From NCBI RefSeq assembly GCF_050717535.1, contig NZ_JBOITM010000068.1, positions 62,001 to 126,000 on the forward strand: a DNA stretch of 64,000 bases. Reading direction: 5' to 3'. The notes under the pieces were generated by a model. That model saw only the letters and a list, made by a program, of their open reading frames with translations. It had not been told where the DNA came from and did not search any database. The position numbers and the translations under genes are program-made. Shown here piece by piece: positions 44,243-52,328 of the stretch. Source of the DNA: Clostridium_AD sp050717535. Lineage in GTDB: Bacteria; Bacillota; Clostridia; Clostridiales; Clostridiaceae. Each line of letters starts with the position of its first letter. The first letter of the stretch is position 1.

Positions 44243-45619
44243 TTACACCTTCATGATAGTATAACTAACCTTGACTTCCTTCATCTCATCTTTATTCTTA
44301 AAGAACTTCTCGGCAATTTGCGGAAAGAGAATATATGAAAGCACATCTTCATCCGTATTAGCTATATCCTTTATTTCATTTTTTACTTTTTCAAAAACAG
44401 GCACTAGTGTATCTGCAAACCTAGTTGTAATTGGCTTTTCATCCCCTAGAATCTTTTTTATAAGCACAGGATCAACTTCACCTGGTGCCAAACCATATTC
44501 ACCTCTTACATAGGCCTTAACTTCTTTTGATATGCTTTTATATCTTTCACCTAATAATACATTAGTAGCAGCTTGAACCCCTACCATCTGACTCATTGGT
44601 GTTACCAGTGGTGGATAACCTAAATCTTTTCTAACTCTTGGTGTCTCTGCTAAAACCTCATCAAGTCTATCCAGTGAATTTTGTTGTTTAAGTTGTGAAA
44701 TAAGATTAGACAGCATTCCGCCTGGAATTTGGTAAACAAGAGCATCAGTTTCCGTTCCAAGCACAAGTGGATCAAGTATCCCAGATTTTATAAATCCATC
44801 CTTAACTGGTTTAAAGAAGTCATTTATATCTTTTAATACATTTTCATTGAGTCCAGTTGCGTATTTTAATTGCTTTAATCCATAATTCATAGATTCCGTA
44901 GGTGGTTGAGAAGTTCCACCAGAGAATGAGGATATAGCTGTATCTATTCCATCACAGCCTGCTTCTATTGCTTTAAGGTAAGTCATTGGAGCAAGTCCTG
45001 TGGTTGAATGTGTATGAAGGAATATAGGAATGTTTACTACTCCTTTTAAAGCTTTTATAAGATCATAAGCTTCCCTTGGACCCATAATTCCAGCCATATC
45101 TTTAATACAAATCGAATTCGCACCCATTTTTTCTAGTTTCTTTCCGAGTTCTATATACTTCTCAAGATTATGTATAGGACTTGTAGTATAAGAAATGCAT
45201 CCTTGTGCATGCCCACCACATTTTAGTGTTTCATCAATTGACACTTCAATATTTCTAAAATCGTTTAAGGCATCAAATATTCTTATAATATCTATTCCAT
45301 TTTTTATAGATAATTGAATGAATTTTCTAACAACGTCATCTGGATAATGCTTGTATCCTAATAAATTTTGACCTCTTAAAAGCATTTGAAGTTTCGTATT
45401 TTTTAATTTAGATTTGATCTTTCTAAGTCTTTCCCATGGATCCTCATTTAAAAATCGAAGGCATGAATCAAAGGTTGCCCCACCCCAACACTCAATAGAA
45501 TAGTATCCTGCATTATCCATCTTTTCTAGTATGCCTTCAAACTCATCATAATGCATTCTCGTTGCAACGAGAGATTGTTGCCCATCTCTGAGCACGGTTT
45601 CAGTAATATTTATTTTCAT
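44243..45619 (-). CDS. oadA: Oxaloacetate decarboxylase alpha subunit (carboxyltransferase)
   Basis: A 458-residue TIM-barrel carboxyltransferase, cytoplasmic, that moves CO2 from oxaloacetate to biotin. Motifs: TETVLRDGQQSLVATRMHYD (metal-site Asp), CWGGATFDSCLRFLNEDPWE, RGQNLLGYKHYPDDV, the carboxylated Lys in NSICIKDMAGIMGP, and HTHSTTGLAPMTYLKAIEAG with two His ligands. The C-terminal biotin domain found in longer OadA is absent and is supplied by the 128-residue protein. A hairpin terminator separates this gene from tctA upstream, so read-through or a separate start must serve it. Confidence 0.94.
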   Translation of the reverse strand: MKINITETVLRDGQQSLVATRMHYDEFEGILEKMDNAGYYSIECWGGATFDSCLRFLNEDPWERLRKIKSKLKNTKLQMLLRGQNLLGYKHYPDDVVRKFIQLSIKNGIDIIRIFDALNDFRNIEVSIDETLKCGGHAQGCISYTTSPIHNLEKYIELGKKLEKMGANSICIKDMAGIMGPREAYDLIKALKGVVNIPIFLHTHSTTGLAPMTYLKAIEAGCDGIDTAISSFSGGTSQPPTESMNYGLKQLKYATGLNENVLKDINDFFKPVKDGFIKSGILDPLVLGTETDALVYQIPGGMLSNLISQLKQQNSLDRLDEVLAETPRVRKDLGYPPLVTPMSQMVGVQAATNVLLGERYKSISKEVKAYVRGEYGLAPGEVDPVLIKKILGDEKPITTRFADTLVPVFEKVKNEIKDIANTDEDVLSYILFPQIAEKFFKNKDEMKEVKVSYTIMKV

Positions 45620-45637
45620 GTTTTATCACCTCTTTTT

Positions 45638-45681
45638 AACAATAAGCTAACTCATTACTAAAAACGAGTTAGCTTATTGTT
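45638..45681 (-). terminator. Hairpin between tctA and oadA
   Basis: AACAATAAGCTAACTC (45638-45653) pairs perfectly with GAGTTAGCTTATTGTT (45666-45681). It could partly end tctCBA messages and lower oad expression; the T-run on the minus strand is weak. Confidence 0.7.
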
Positions 45682-45691
45682 AAATACTATG

Positions 45692-47197
45692 TTACTGTGC
45701 AATGGTTATCTTTTTCTTTCCATATTTTGATTTAATTATTGGATATACAATTGAAACTATTGTAACAAGTATTAAAACTATTGCTACTCCTGAACTGAAA
45801 AATATCTTAATGCTTCCATTAGATATTTTAATGGCTTGTCTATAGGATTGCTCCATGGTTCCACCAACTATACAACCCAGCACTAATGGTGCCGATGGTA
45901 AATCAACTTTACTCATCACATAACCTAAGATTCCGAACATGGTTAATAAATAAAAGTCAATTACACTGTTGCTTATAGCATAGCATCCTACGAAAGCAAG
46001 GCCAAGTACTAGAGGGTAAAGTATCTTTGCTGGAATAGATAAAACTCTTACAAGAACGCCTGCAAGCGGAATATTTATAACTGCTAATATAATGTTTCCT
46101 ATAAACATACTTGCAATAAGACCCCATGCTATATCAGGATGCTGTGAAAATAAAAGCGGTCCTGGTTGAATGCCGAGCATTAATAATGCTCCCATCATAA
46201 CTGCAGTTGTTCCTGAACCTGGAATACCAAGTGTAAGCATTGGTATTAATGCTCCAACTGACGCAGCATTATTTGCAGCTTCTGGTGCTGCTAAGCCTTC
46301 AATAGCACCTTGACCAAATTCTTCTGGATGTTTAGAGAAATTCCTTTCGTTGTTATATGCCATTAATGAGGCCATTGTTCCACCTGCACCTGGAAGTGCT
46401 CCAATGAAGAATCCAAGGGGTGTACTTCTTAATATAGGCCATTTACATCTTTTCCATTCTTCCTTTGTAATCCAAATTTTCTTGAATTTTGTTTGAGCTT
46501 TAATTGTTCCATCTTGAAGAGATTTAAAGCTTTTAAAAACTTCGCCTAAAGCATAAATACCAATTATAGCTACTAGAAAATCTATTCCTGTTTGTAGCTC
46601 TAATATCCCAAAAGTGAATCTTGGTACACCAGATTGTGCATCTATACCAACAGTTGTTATCATTAATCCAATAATTGTTGCAATAAATCCTTTTAACATA
46701 TTCTTTTCAGACATCGATGCTGTCATAGCAAGTGCTGCTATCATCAGAAGGAAATATTCCGCTGGTCCAAATTTCAATGCAAAATCTGCAATAGGATTAG
46801 CAACGAAAACCATGAATACTGCTGAGATTGTCCCCCCGATAAATGATGCTATAGCCGAAATTGCAAGTGCAGATTCTGCTCTACCATGCATAGCCATAGG
46901 ATAACCATCAAAAGTTGCAGCAAGTGCCGCTCCGTCCCCTGGGGTATTGATTAAAATTGAGCTTCTTGAACCGCCAAACATAGCTCCATAATAAACTCCA
47001 CACATTGTAATTAAGGCAGCTGTTGGACCCATAGAAAAAGTTAGTGGAAGCAATACTGCAACCCCTGTTGCAGGTCCAAGTCCTGGAAGCATACCAACTA
47101 TAGTACCTAGAACTCCACCTATAGTAACCATAAGTATATGATATGGTGTACTGGCTATCATAAAACCATTAATTAAATTTGTAAATACGTCACCCAT
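45692..47197 (-). CDS. tctA: Tripartite tricarboxylate transporter, large permease TctA
   Basis: A 501-residue membrane protein with about 12 helices. The diagnostic glycine/proline-rich segments are VGMLPGLGPATGVAVLLPLT near residue 33, GSRSSILINTPGDGAALAAT, GFFIGALPGAGGTMASLMAY and MLTLGIPGSGTTAVMMGALL. TctA moves citrate-like substrates with Na+ or H+, with TctB and the binding protein TctC. Start has AGGAGG upstream and follows the tctB stop by 14 nt. Confidence 0.95.
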   Translation of the reverse strand: MGDVFTNLINGFMIASTPYHILMVTIGGVLGTIVGMLPGLGPATGVAVLLPLTFSMGPTAALITMCGVYYGAMFGGSRSSILINTPGDGAALAATFDGYPMAMHGRAESALAISAIASFIGGTISAVFMVFVANPIADFALKFGPAEYFLLMIAALAMTASMSEKNMLKGFIATIIGLMITTVGIDAQSGVPRFTFGILELQTGIDFLVAIIGIYALGEVFKSFKSLQDGTIKAQTKFKKIWITKEEWKRCKWPILRSTPLGFFIGALPGAGGTMASLMAYNNERNFSKHPEEFGQGAIEGLAAPEAANNAASVGALIPMLTLGIPGSGTTAVMMGALLMLGIQPGPLLFSQHPDIAWGLIASMFIGNIILAVINIPLAGVLVRVLSIPAKILYPLVLGLAFVGCYAISNSVIDFYLLTMFGILGYVMSKVDLPSAPLVLGCIVGGTMEQSYRQAIKISNGSIKIFFSSGVAIVLILVTIVSIVYPIIKSKYGKKKITIAQ

Positions 47198-47211
47198 TAT
47201 TTAACCTCCTA

Positions 47212-47733
47212 TTAAATATTTAAAAATGGTAATGGTGGAAGAATAATTCCTAAAAATGTTGAAAACAGAATATAAATAACGATACTAAAACATATACTCA
47301 CTATTGTATTTTTCAACATTTCTTTTTTATTAGTCAAATACAACATAAATTCTATAAATATGAAAGTCGATATTACGAAGCCCAAAGTATTAAAAATTAT
47401 TCCATAAACAATACATGCAACAGTGGTTATTGCAATAAGTTTTGAATTCGATTTTTCTTTTTCACTCATATTCTTCATTTCTTTTATTGACTGTTTTGTC
47501 TTTTCCAAGTCACTTCTAAAAAAAAGTAAAATTCCTAAAACCACCAAAATTCCACCCAATAAAAACGGAAAATATGAAGGAGAGAGTGGTTTTCCAATTG
47601 TTGATCTTGGTACATTATAAGATGCTATAAGGTATATTACTCCACCTAAAGCAACAACAATTCCAACTAAAGCATCAAAATCCATCTTAATCTTACTCTT
47701 ACTTTCACTATTATCCTTACTCTTACTATCCAA
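47212..47733 (-). CDS. tctB: Tripartite tricarboxylate transporter, small permease TctB
   Basis: A 173-residue protein with four membrane helices (MDFDALVGIVVALGGVIYLI, SYFPFLLGGILVVLGILLFF, LIAITTVACIVYGIIFNTLG, YILFSTFLGIILPPLPFL). The pattern 'PxxxP.G...P.l.P..FP.ll..l' matches TctB (PF07331). The N-terminus is an unusual Asp/Ser/Lys-rich stretch. TTG start with AAGGAGGA at 7 nt. A stable hairpin in the 74-nt gap before it probably helps make TctC in excess. Confidence 0.9.
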   Translation of the reverse strand: MDSKSKDNSESKSKIKMDFDALVGIVVALGGVIYLIASYNVPRSTIGKPLSPSYFPFLLGGILVVLGILLFFRSDLEKTKQSIKEMKNMSEKEKSNSKLIAITTVACIVYGIIFNTLGFVISTFIFIEFMLYLTNKKEMLKNTIVSICFSIVIYILFSTFLGIILPPLPFLNI

Positions 47734-47753
47734 AATAATATCCTCCTTCTAAT

Positions 47754-47795
47754 TTTAAATTTGATAAGGAATTATAGTTCCTTATCAAATTTAAA
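47754..47795 (-). other. Intercistronic mRNA hairpin between tctC and tctB
   Basis: A stem of 18 bp with a 6-nt loop (47772-47777) lies between the binding protein gene and the permease genes, without a T-run. Such hairpins in binding-protein operons protect the upstream message and give excess binding protein. Function inferred. Confidence 0.65.
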
Positions 47796-47807
47796 GTTAT
47801 ATTTTTT

Positions 47808-48824
47808 TTATTTTAACATTCCAATTTCTTGTAATATTGCTTTATATTCAGTGTTAGTCTTTTCTAGGAACTTATTGAAATCCGCTGTATTTAAATAAGT
47901 CTCATCCCATCCATTTTGCTTACAAGCTGCATGCCATTCTGGAGTTTCTACCATCTTAGCTAAAGTATCCTGCCAATATTTAACGGCATAATCTGGCATC
48001 CCTGGTGCTCCAAATAATCCTCTCCAGTTTGTAAATGTTGCATTAATTCCTGATTCTTTACATGTTGGTATCTTTGCAACGGCGCCTGTTCCTATTCTCT
48101 TATCAGCTGACTGCGCTAATACTGTTATTTTTCCACTTTCTGCGAGTTGCGCAACGTCGGAAATCCCTGTTGTCAAAAGATCAATATGGTTTCCCATTAA
48201 TTGAGCAGCAGCCCCACCATCTTGGAAACTTATAAAATCTATATCTTTTAAGTTTGTTACTCCTGCTGCTTTTGCCATTATTAAGAATTGAATATGATCC
48301 ATACTTCCTGCTGCAGAGTTTCCTCCTATTTTAACACTTTTAGGATCTTTCTTTAGTGCATCCATTACTTCATTAATTGTTTTATATTTTGAACCAATAT
48401 TTACAGCAAAAGCTGCATAATCTGAAATAAGTCCTGCAAGTGGTGTAGTATCTTTATAACTAAATTTTGTTGAACCACTTAAGTTAATAAGTAAAATTGG
48501 TGGTGAATATACAGATATTTGATTATCTGCTCCTTTTTTTGATTGCATGTATGATAGGTTTACTCCGCCACCGCCACCTGCTTTATTAGTTATTGGCATT
48601 GGTACTGATACAAGCTTTGTATCTCCTAATGTTTTCGCTACAGTTCGAATTGTTAAATCCCAACCACCACCTGCTCCACTTGGTGCTATAAATTCCATCG
48701 CTTTTGTAGGGTAGGTAGGTGCTTTTGCTTCTCCAGTAGTAGTTTTTGATCCACAACCTGATAAAACCGTTGTAAGTGCTAATGTTCCAACTAAAAGCAT
48801 TTTTGTTAAATTGTTCTTCTTCAC
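47808..48824 (-). CDS. tctC: Tripartite tricarboxylate transporter, substrate-binding lipoprotein TctC
   Basis: A 338-residue secreted protein. The signal peptide (MLLVGTLALTTVLSGCGS) ends in a lipobox LSGC, so Cys24 is lipidated and the protein is tethered outside the membrane. The mature part has the TctC/Bug fold, with AMEFIAPSGAGGGWDLTIRT at the substrate-binding loop and KIGGNSAAGSMDHIQFLIMA at the second carboxylate loop. The GTG start has GAGGGGGAA upstream. It opens the tct-oad transcription unit behind an about 300-nt leader with an attenuator. Confidence 0.94.
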   Translation of the reverse strand: MKKNNLTKMLLVGTLALTTVLSGCGSKTTTGEAKAPTYPTKAMEFIAPSGAGGGWDLTIRTVAKTLGDTKLVSVPMPITNKAGGGGGVNLSYMQSKKGADNQISVYSPPILLINLSGSTKFSYKDTTPLAGLISDYAAFAVNIGSKYKTINEVMDALKKDPKSVKIGGNSAAGSMDHIQFLIMAKAAGVTNLKDIDFISFQDGGAAAQLMGNHIDLLTTGISDVAQLAESGKITVLAQSADKRIGTGAVAKIPTCKESGINATFTNWRGLFGAPGMPDYAVKYWQDTLAKMVETPEWHAACKQNGWDETYLNTADFNKFLEKTNTEYKAILQEIGMLK

Positions 48825-48921
48825 AGAAATTCCCCCTCTTATTTTTAATATAATTTAATTACCTGGTTTATATTTAAGTGAAGGGATTAAGTCTCTATTT
48901 TAAAACAATTATTTAGGCAAA

Positions 48922-49031
48922 ACAAAAAGATCAGCAGAAAAAACCTCACAGTTTTTTATACTGACCTTATAAAGCTTAACTTAAATAGTTATCTTTAATC
49001 CCTGTCATCATAGATATTAAATTTTGTAAAT
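48922..49031 (-). promoter_or_regulatory. Attenuator leader of the tct operon (copy B)
   Basis: An intrinsic terminator (48922-48967; arms AAGGTCAG.. and ..CTGATCTTTTTG) lies inside the tctC 5' leader. The 71 nt before and into it (49031-48961) align with the leader of citD (52080-52010) with a single one-base gap: both have ATTTACAAA, TGACAG, TAAAGA-AAC, AGCTTTA and AAGGTCAG at matching positions. The earlier TGAC can pair with GTCA of the terminator arm, a possible anti-terminator. The signal is unknown. Confidence 0.65.
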
Positions 49032-49119
49032 ATATTTTATTACGAAACCCTTTGCATCTTAAAATAACCTATAAATTTATATTTATCTTAAGCTTATTGA
49101 TTTCATATGATATATCGCC

Positions 49120-49157
49120 ATGTAAATGATACCATCTTATAATGTAAATGATACCAT
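49120..49157. repeat. Two 16-bp direct repeats, candidate operators
   Basis: ATGTAAATGATACCAT occurs at 49120-49135 and 49142-49157, exactly 22 bp apart (about two helical turns). Each is a partial dyad around GTA/TAC. The second covers the -10 box of the tct promoter and the first lies just after the expected start of transcription, an arrangement suited to repression. The regulator is not identified. Confidence 0.65.
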
Positions 49158-49176
49158 ACTCATAAGGTTATGTCAA
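49148..49176 (-). promoter_or_regulatory. Sigma-A promoter of the tct-oad unit
   Basis: On the minus strand TTGACA (49176-49171), 17 nt and TATCAT (49153-49148). It lies about 320 nt upstream of tctC and within 55 nt of the citF stop. Confidence 0.75.
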
Positions 49177-49202
49177 TATACTCTTTTTTTTAGAAATAGC
49201 AG

Positions 49203-50759
49203 TTATTTTTGTTTTACTTTTCTTATAACATCCATTATAGTCCCATCTCTATATTCAACTATTCCTACAATTTCTTCATCAAATTCTGGTTTTTCTGGAA
49301 TACCTGTAAAGCTCTCGGCTAAATTTTTCAATTCTTTTATAGTCATAATAGGAAGGTTGGATTTACTTAATTTTTCTATTATATCTGTTCTTCTTGGGTT
49401 TATTGCTATTCCTCTTTCTGTTACAACTACATCAACAGTTTCTCCTGGTGTCACAACTGTAGTAACTTCATCAACAACTATAGGAATTCTTTTTCTCATG
49501 AGTGGTGCCACTACAACTGTAAATTTTGCTCCAGCTGCTGTATCTGGGTGTCCACCTTGAGCTCCCATAATTATTCCCGTTGAACCTGTCATAACATTAA
49601 CATTAAAATTAATATCTATTTCAGTAGCTGATAATATCATTACATCTAGTTGATGTGCAACGCATCCTTTATTATGTGGATTAGCATATGTGGATGCGGA
49701 CATTTCTATATGATTATGATTTCTTTTAAGAGAACTTCCCGCTTCGCAGTCAAATGTCTGTGTATCAAATAGCGCCTTAAATAATCCTGATTCAAGCATA
49801 TTTACCATATATGAACTTATCCCACCTGAAGCAAAGGAACCTACAATATTATTTTCTTCCATATATTCTTTTACAAATTTAACTACAGCTAATGCTGAAC
49901 CACCGCTCCCAGCTTGAAATGAGAAACCATTTTTAATATATCCACAATCTATTATTGCCCTTGCTGCATTTTCCGCTATTGTAAGTTCCAGTGGATTTTT
50001 AGTAACTCTAGTTGCACCCGATGAGATTAGTGAAGGATTACCTATTTCATCCATTACAACAACATAATCCACTAATGTTTGAGATATACTTATAGGATAT
50101 AGCGGATATTCTACTAAATTATCTGTTATTGCTACTACCTTATCTGCATACTCAGCATCAACCATAGCATATCCTATAGCTCCAAAGGCTGATTTTCCAT
50201 CTACTCCATTCATATTTCCCATTTTATCACAAGCAGAAGCTCCTAAAAATGCTACATCAATTTTTACATCTCCAGCTTCTATAGCTCTTGCCCTTCCACC
50301 GTGTGTTCTAAATATTACAGGTTTTCCCAAAATATTTTTAGTAGATATTTCTTTAGCAAGTTTGCCTCTAAGACCACTAGTTTGAAGGCCTGTTATTACA
50401 CCATTTTTTATATGTTCAATTAGTGGTTCATGAACTTTATTAAGGGAAGAAGCACAAATTGTAATGTTTTTTATACCCATTTTTGCTATCTGATCTACTA
50501 CTGCATTTAATATGTAGTCTCCTTCTCTTAAATGATGATGAAAAGATATAGTCATTCCGTCTTTAAGACCAGTCTTTTCAATGGCCTCCCTAATATTGGT
50601 TAGTATTTTATTATAACCGGGTGTACTATATGCTTTACTTGGAGCATATTTTTTTCCTTCAGGTCTTGTTGCAAAAGGTCCCCTATAGGGTTTTAGCACT
50701 CCTACACCGTCTATGTATTTAGGTATTTTTCTGCCTACTGCATTTTCTATAAATTCCAT
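49203..50759 (-). CDS. citF: Citrate lyase alpha subunit (citrate CoA-transferase)
   Basis: A 518-residue subunit that swaps the acetyl group on the CitD prosthetic group for citrate. Family markers: IENAVGRKIPKYIDGVGVLK at the start, FHHHLREGDYILNAVVDQIA, FRTHGGRARAIEAGDVKIDV, FQAGSGGSALAVVKFVKEYM and the C-terminal VVDEVTTVVTPGETVDVVVT. The preferred start is ATG 50759, preceded by AAGGAGGAGG; eleven extra codons upstream overlap citE. Downstream in the citDEF order, with citE ending 4 nt before the start. Confidence 0.95.
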   Translation of the reverse strand: MEFIENAVGRKIPKYIDGVGVLKPYRGPFATRPEGKKYAPSKAYSTPGYNKILTNIREAIEKTGLKDGMTISFHHHLREGDYILNAVVDQIAKMGIKNITICASSLNKVHEPLIEHIKNGVITGLQTSGLRGKLAKEISTKNILGKPVIFRTHGGRARAIEAGDVKIDVAFLGASACDKMGNMNGVDGKSAFGAIGYAMVDAEYADKVVAITDNLVEYPLYPISISQTLVDYVVVMDEIGNPSLISSGATRVTKNPLELTIAENAARAIIDCGYIKNGFSFQAGSGGSALAVVKFVKEYMEENNIVGSFASGGISSYMVNMLESGLFKALFDTQTFDCEAGSSLKRNHNHIEMSASTYANPHNKGCVAHQLDVMILSATEIDINFNVNVMTGSTGIIMGAQGGHPDTAAGAKFTVVVAPLMRKRIPIVVDEVTTVVTPGETVDVVVTERGIAINPRRTDIIEKLSKSNLPIMTIKELKNLAESFTGIPEKPEFDEEIVGIVEYRDGTIMDVIRKVKQK

Positions 50760-50763
50760 TATT

Positions 50764-51651
50764 TTATTCCTCCTCCTTATATACTCCTGCACCTTTTGCG
50801 AGAGCTACTATTCTCTCAGCCTTTGCAACCACTGGGTAATCTACCATCTTACCATTAACAGTTATTACTCCTAAATTCATTTTTTCAGCTTCATTAGCCG
50901 CATGGATAATCTCTAAAGACTTTTCCACTTCATCTTTTGAAGGTGTAAAAATTCTATGTACCTCTTTAACTTGAGACGGATGTATACAAGACTTACCCGA
51001 GAATCCTAAATTTTTTGCTTCCTTTGTTTCTGCTATAAACCCCTCCATATCCGATACATCTGCCCATACGGTATCTATAGAATCTACTCCTGCTGCTGAT
51101 GCTGCGATAACTACTCTTGTTCTTGCGTAAAACAATTCTCTTCCAGCTTTTGTTCTGTCTGTTCCAAGAGATCTTGTAAAATCCTCTGCACCTATCGATA
51201 TTGCTACGATTCTATCACTAGATTTAGCTATTTCATATGCATTTTCTACTCCCTTTGGAGTTTCAATAGCACATTGAATTTTAACTGTCCCAATTTCTAT
51301 GCCATTCTCTTTTTCAACTTCTTCTATAAGTCTTTCTAATTTTTGAACATCCTCACTACATTCGCACATAGGAAGTCTAATATTTTTAAGACCTGCTTTT
51401 ACAAGTTCACGCACATCAGTTTCGCCAAATGGTGTATATAGTGCATTAATTCTAGCAAAAACTTCAATTTTTCCATAATCCACGACTTTTAATGCTTCGC
51501 ATAATAAATCTCTTGCAGAATCCTTTTCAGCATAAACAACTGCATCCTCTAAATCAAATATTATACAATCAGGCTTATATATTTGAGCTGTAAAGAGCAT
51601 TTTAGGATTACTTGCAGGACAAAACATCATAGTTCTTCTTAATTTCTTCAT
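50764..51651 (-). CDS. citE: Citrate lyase beta subunit (citryl-CoA lyase)
   Basis: A 295-residue TIM-barrel enzyme that splits citryl-ACP into oxaloacetate and acetyl-ACP. Markers: RRTMMFCPASNPKMLFTAQI, CIIFDLEDAVVYAEKDSARD (metal-binding Asp-Leu-Glu-Asp), IQCAIETPKGVENAYEIA (Glu ligand), SIGAEDFTRSLGTDRT (metal Asp) and GFSGKSCIHPSQV. These match CitE exactly. The start overlaps the citD stop by one base (TAATG), so translation is coupled. Confidence 0.96.
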   Translation of the reverse strand: MKKLRRTMMFCPASNPKMLFTAQIYKPDCIIFDLEDAVVYAEKDSARDLLCEALKVVDYGKIEVFARINALYTPFGETDVRELVKAGLKNIRLPMCECSEDVQKLERLIEEVEKENGIEIGTVKIQCAIETPKGVENAYEIAKSSDRIVAISIGAEDFTRSLGTDRTKAGRELFYARTRVVIAASAAGVDSIDTVWADVSDMEGFIAETKEAKNLGFSGKSCIHPSQVKEVHRIFTPSKDEVEKSLEIIHAANEAEKMNLGVITVNGKMVDYPVVAKAERIVALAKGAGVYKEEE

Positions 51652-51914
51652 TATTTCACGCCCCCTATTGCTCTTTTAATAGCTGTTTTAACCCTAGCTC
51701 TTATTACAAAGTCTAAAGCTCCTTGATCTTTTAAAGTAACATATGCATTTGCAACATTCATTTCGCAAAGTACTTTCTTAACTGATTTTTCTATTTGTTT
51801 TCCAAATAGTTGTTTGACTTTGCTTTCTATATCAATTTTTATGCCCTCTGATGTGTCAATATCAACTTGTACTAAAACATCGTCAGATTTCTCTCTACCT
51901 GCTTGTCCTATCAT
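51651..51914 (-). CDS. citD: Citrate lyase acyl carrier protein (gamma subunit)
   Basis: An 87-residue protein that carries the 2'-(5''-phosphoribosyl)-3'-dephospho-CoA group. The attachment Ser is in GREKSDDVLVQVDI, near residue 10, as in CitD; the rest (VKQLFGKQIEKSVKKVLCEM, LKDQGALDFVIRARVKTAIK, RAIG) fits the family. It is the first gene of citDEF, transcribed from the promoter at 52152-52180 through an attenuator. The maturation genes citC, citX and citG are not in the window. Confidence 0.94.
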   Translation of the reverse strand: MIGQAGREKSDDVLVQVDIDTSEGIKIDIESKVKQLFGKQIEKSVKKVLCEMNVANAYVTLKDQGALDFVIRARVKTAIKRAIGGVK

Positions 51915-51969
51915 AATTTACATCCTCCTCCAAAAAGTTATTATATAAAATAAGGTTTATACAACAAAA

Positions 51970-52080
51970 CAAAAAAAAGGCCAACACAAAAACATAAATG
52001 TTTTTTGTGCTGACCTTCTAAAGCTAAACGCATTGGTTTTCTTTATTCACTGTCAACGAATATTTTATTATTTGTAAATC
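51970..52080 (-). promoter_or_regulatory. Attenuator leader of the cit operon (copy A)
   Basis: The terminator at 51970-52017 pairs AAGGTCAGCACAAAAA with TTTTTGTGTTGGCCTT and runs into eight Ts, only 56 nt before citD. The preceding segment aligns with the tctC leader (49031-48961). Upstream, AGCAG and CTGCT can form a separate hairpin, and GTTGAC can pair with GTCAGC of the terminator arm. It looks like a transcription-attenuation element; the inducing signal is unknown. Confidence 0.65.
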
Positions 52081-52151
52081 TTCCAAAAGCAGCCTATTCA
52101 AAAAATATCTGCTCAAAGCTATATGTAATCGTTTATCCCATTTTCAAATAT

Positions 52152-52180
52152 ATCTTATCATATTAATATATATTGGTCAA
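52152..52180 (-). promoter_or_regulatory. Sigma-A promoter of citDEF
   Basis: TTGACC (52180-52175), 17 nt, TAAGAT (52157-52152) on the minus strand. The start of transcription is expected near 52145, giving a leader of about 230 nt to citD. Confidence 0.65.
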
Positions 52181-52328
52181 GCGCCATGCAATTTTTTAAT
52201 TGTCCTTTTAATGTAAAATGTATAATAATATAGAAATATCTTGTCCAAAAATAAAACTTAGTGTATTATTATGATATTCTATATATTGGAACAAATTGAA
52301 CTAATAATTTTTAGGGGAGTGAATATCA

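Noticed and set aside
45638..45681. Separate oad promoter region
   Set aside because: The 72-nt gap holds only the hairpin and the ribosome site; no -35/-10 pair fits, so oad is probably read from the tct promoter.
48960..49031. T-box for the tct leader
   Set aside because: No AGGGTGG-type T-box sequence or stem I hallmarks; the homologous citD leader also lacks them.
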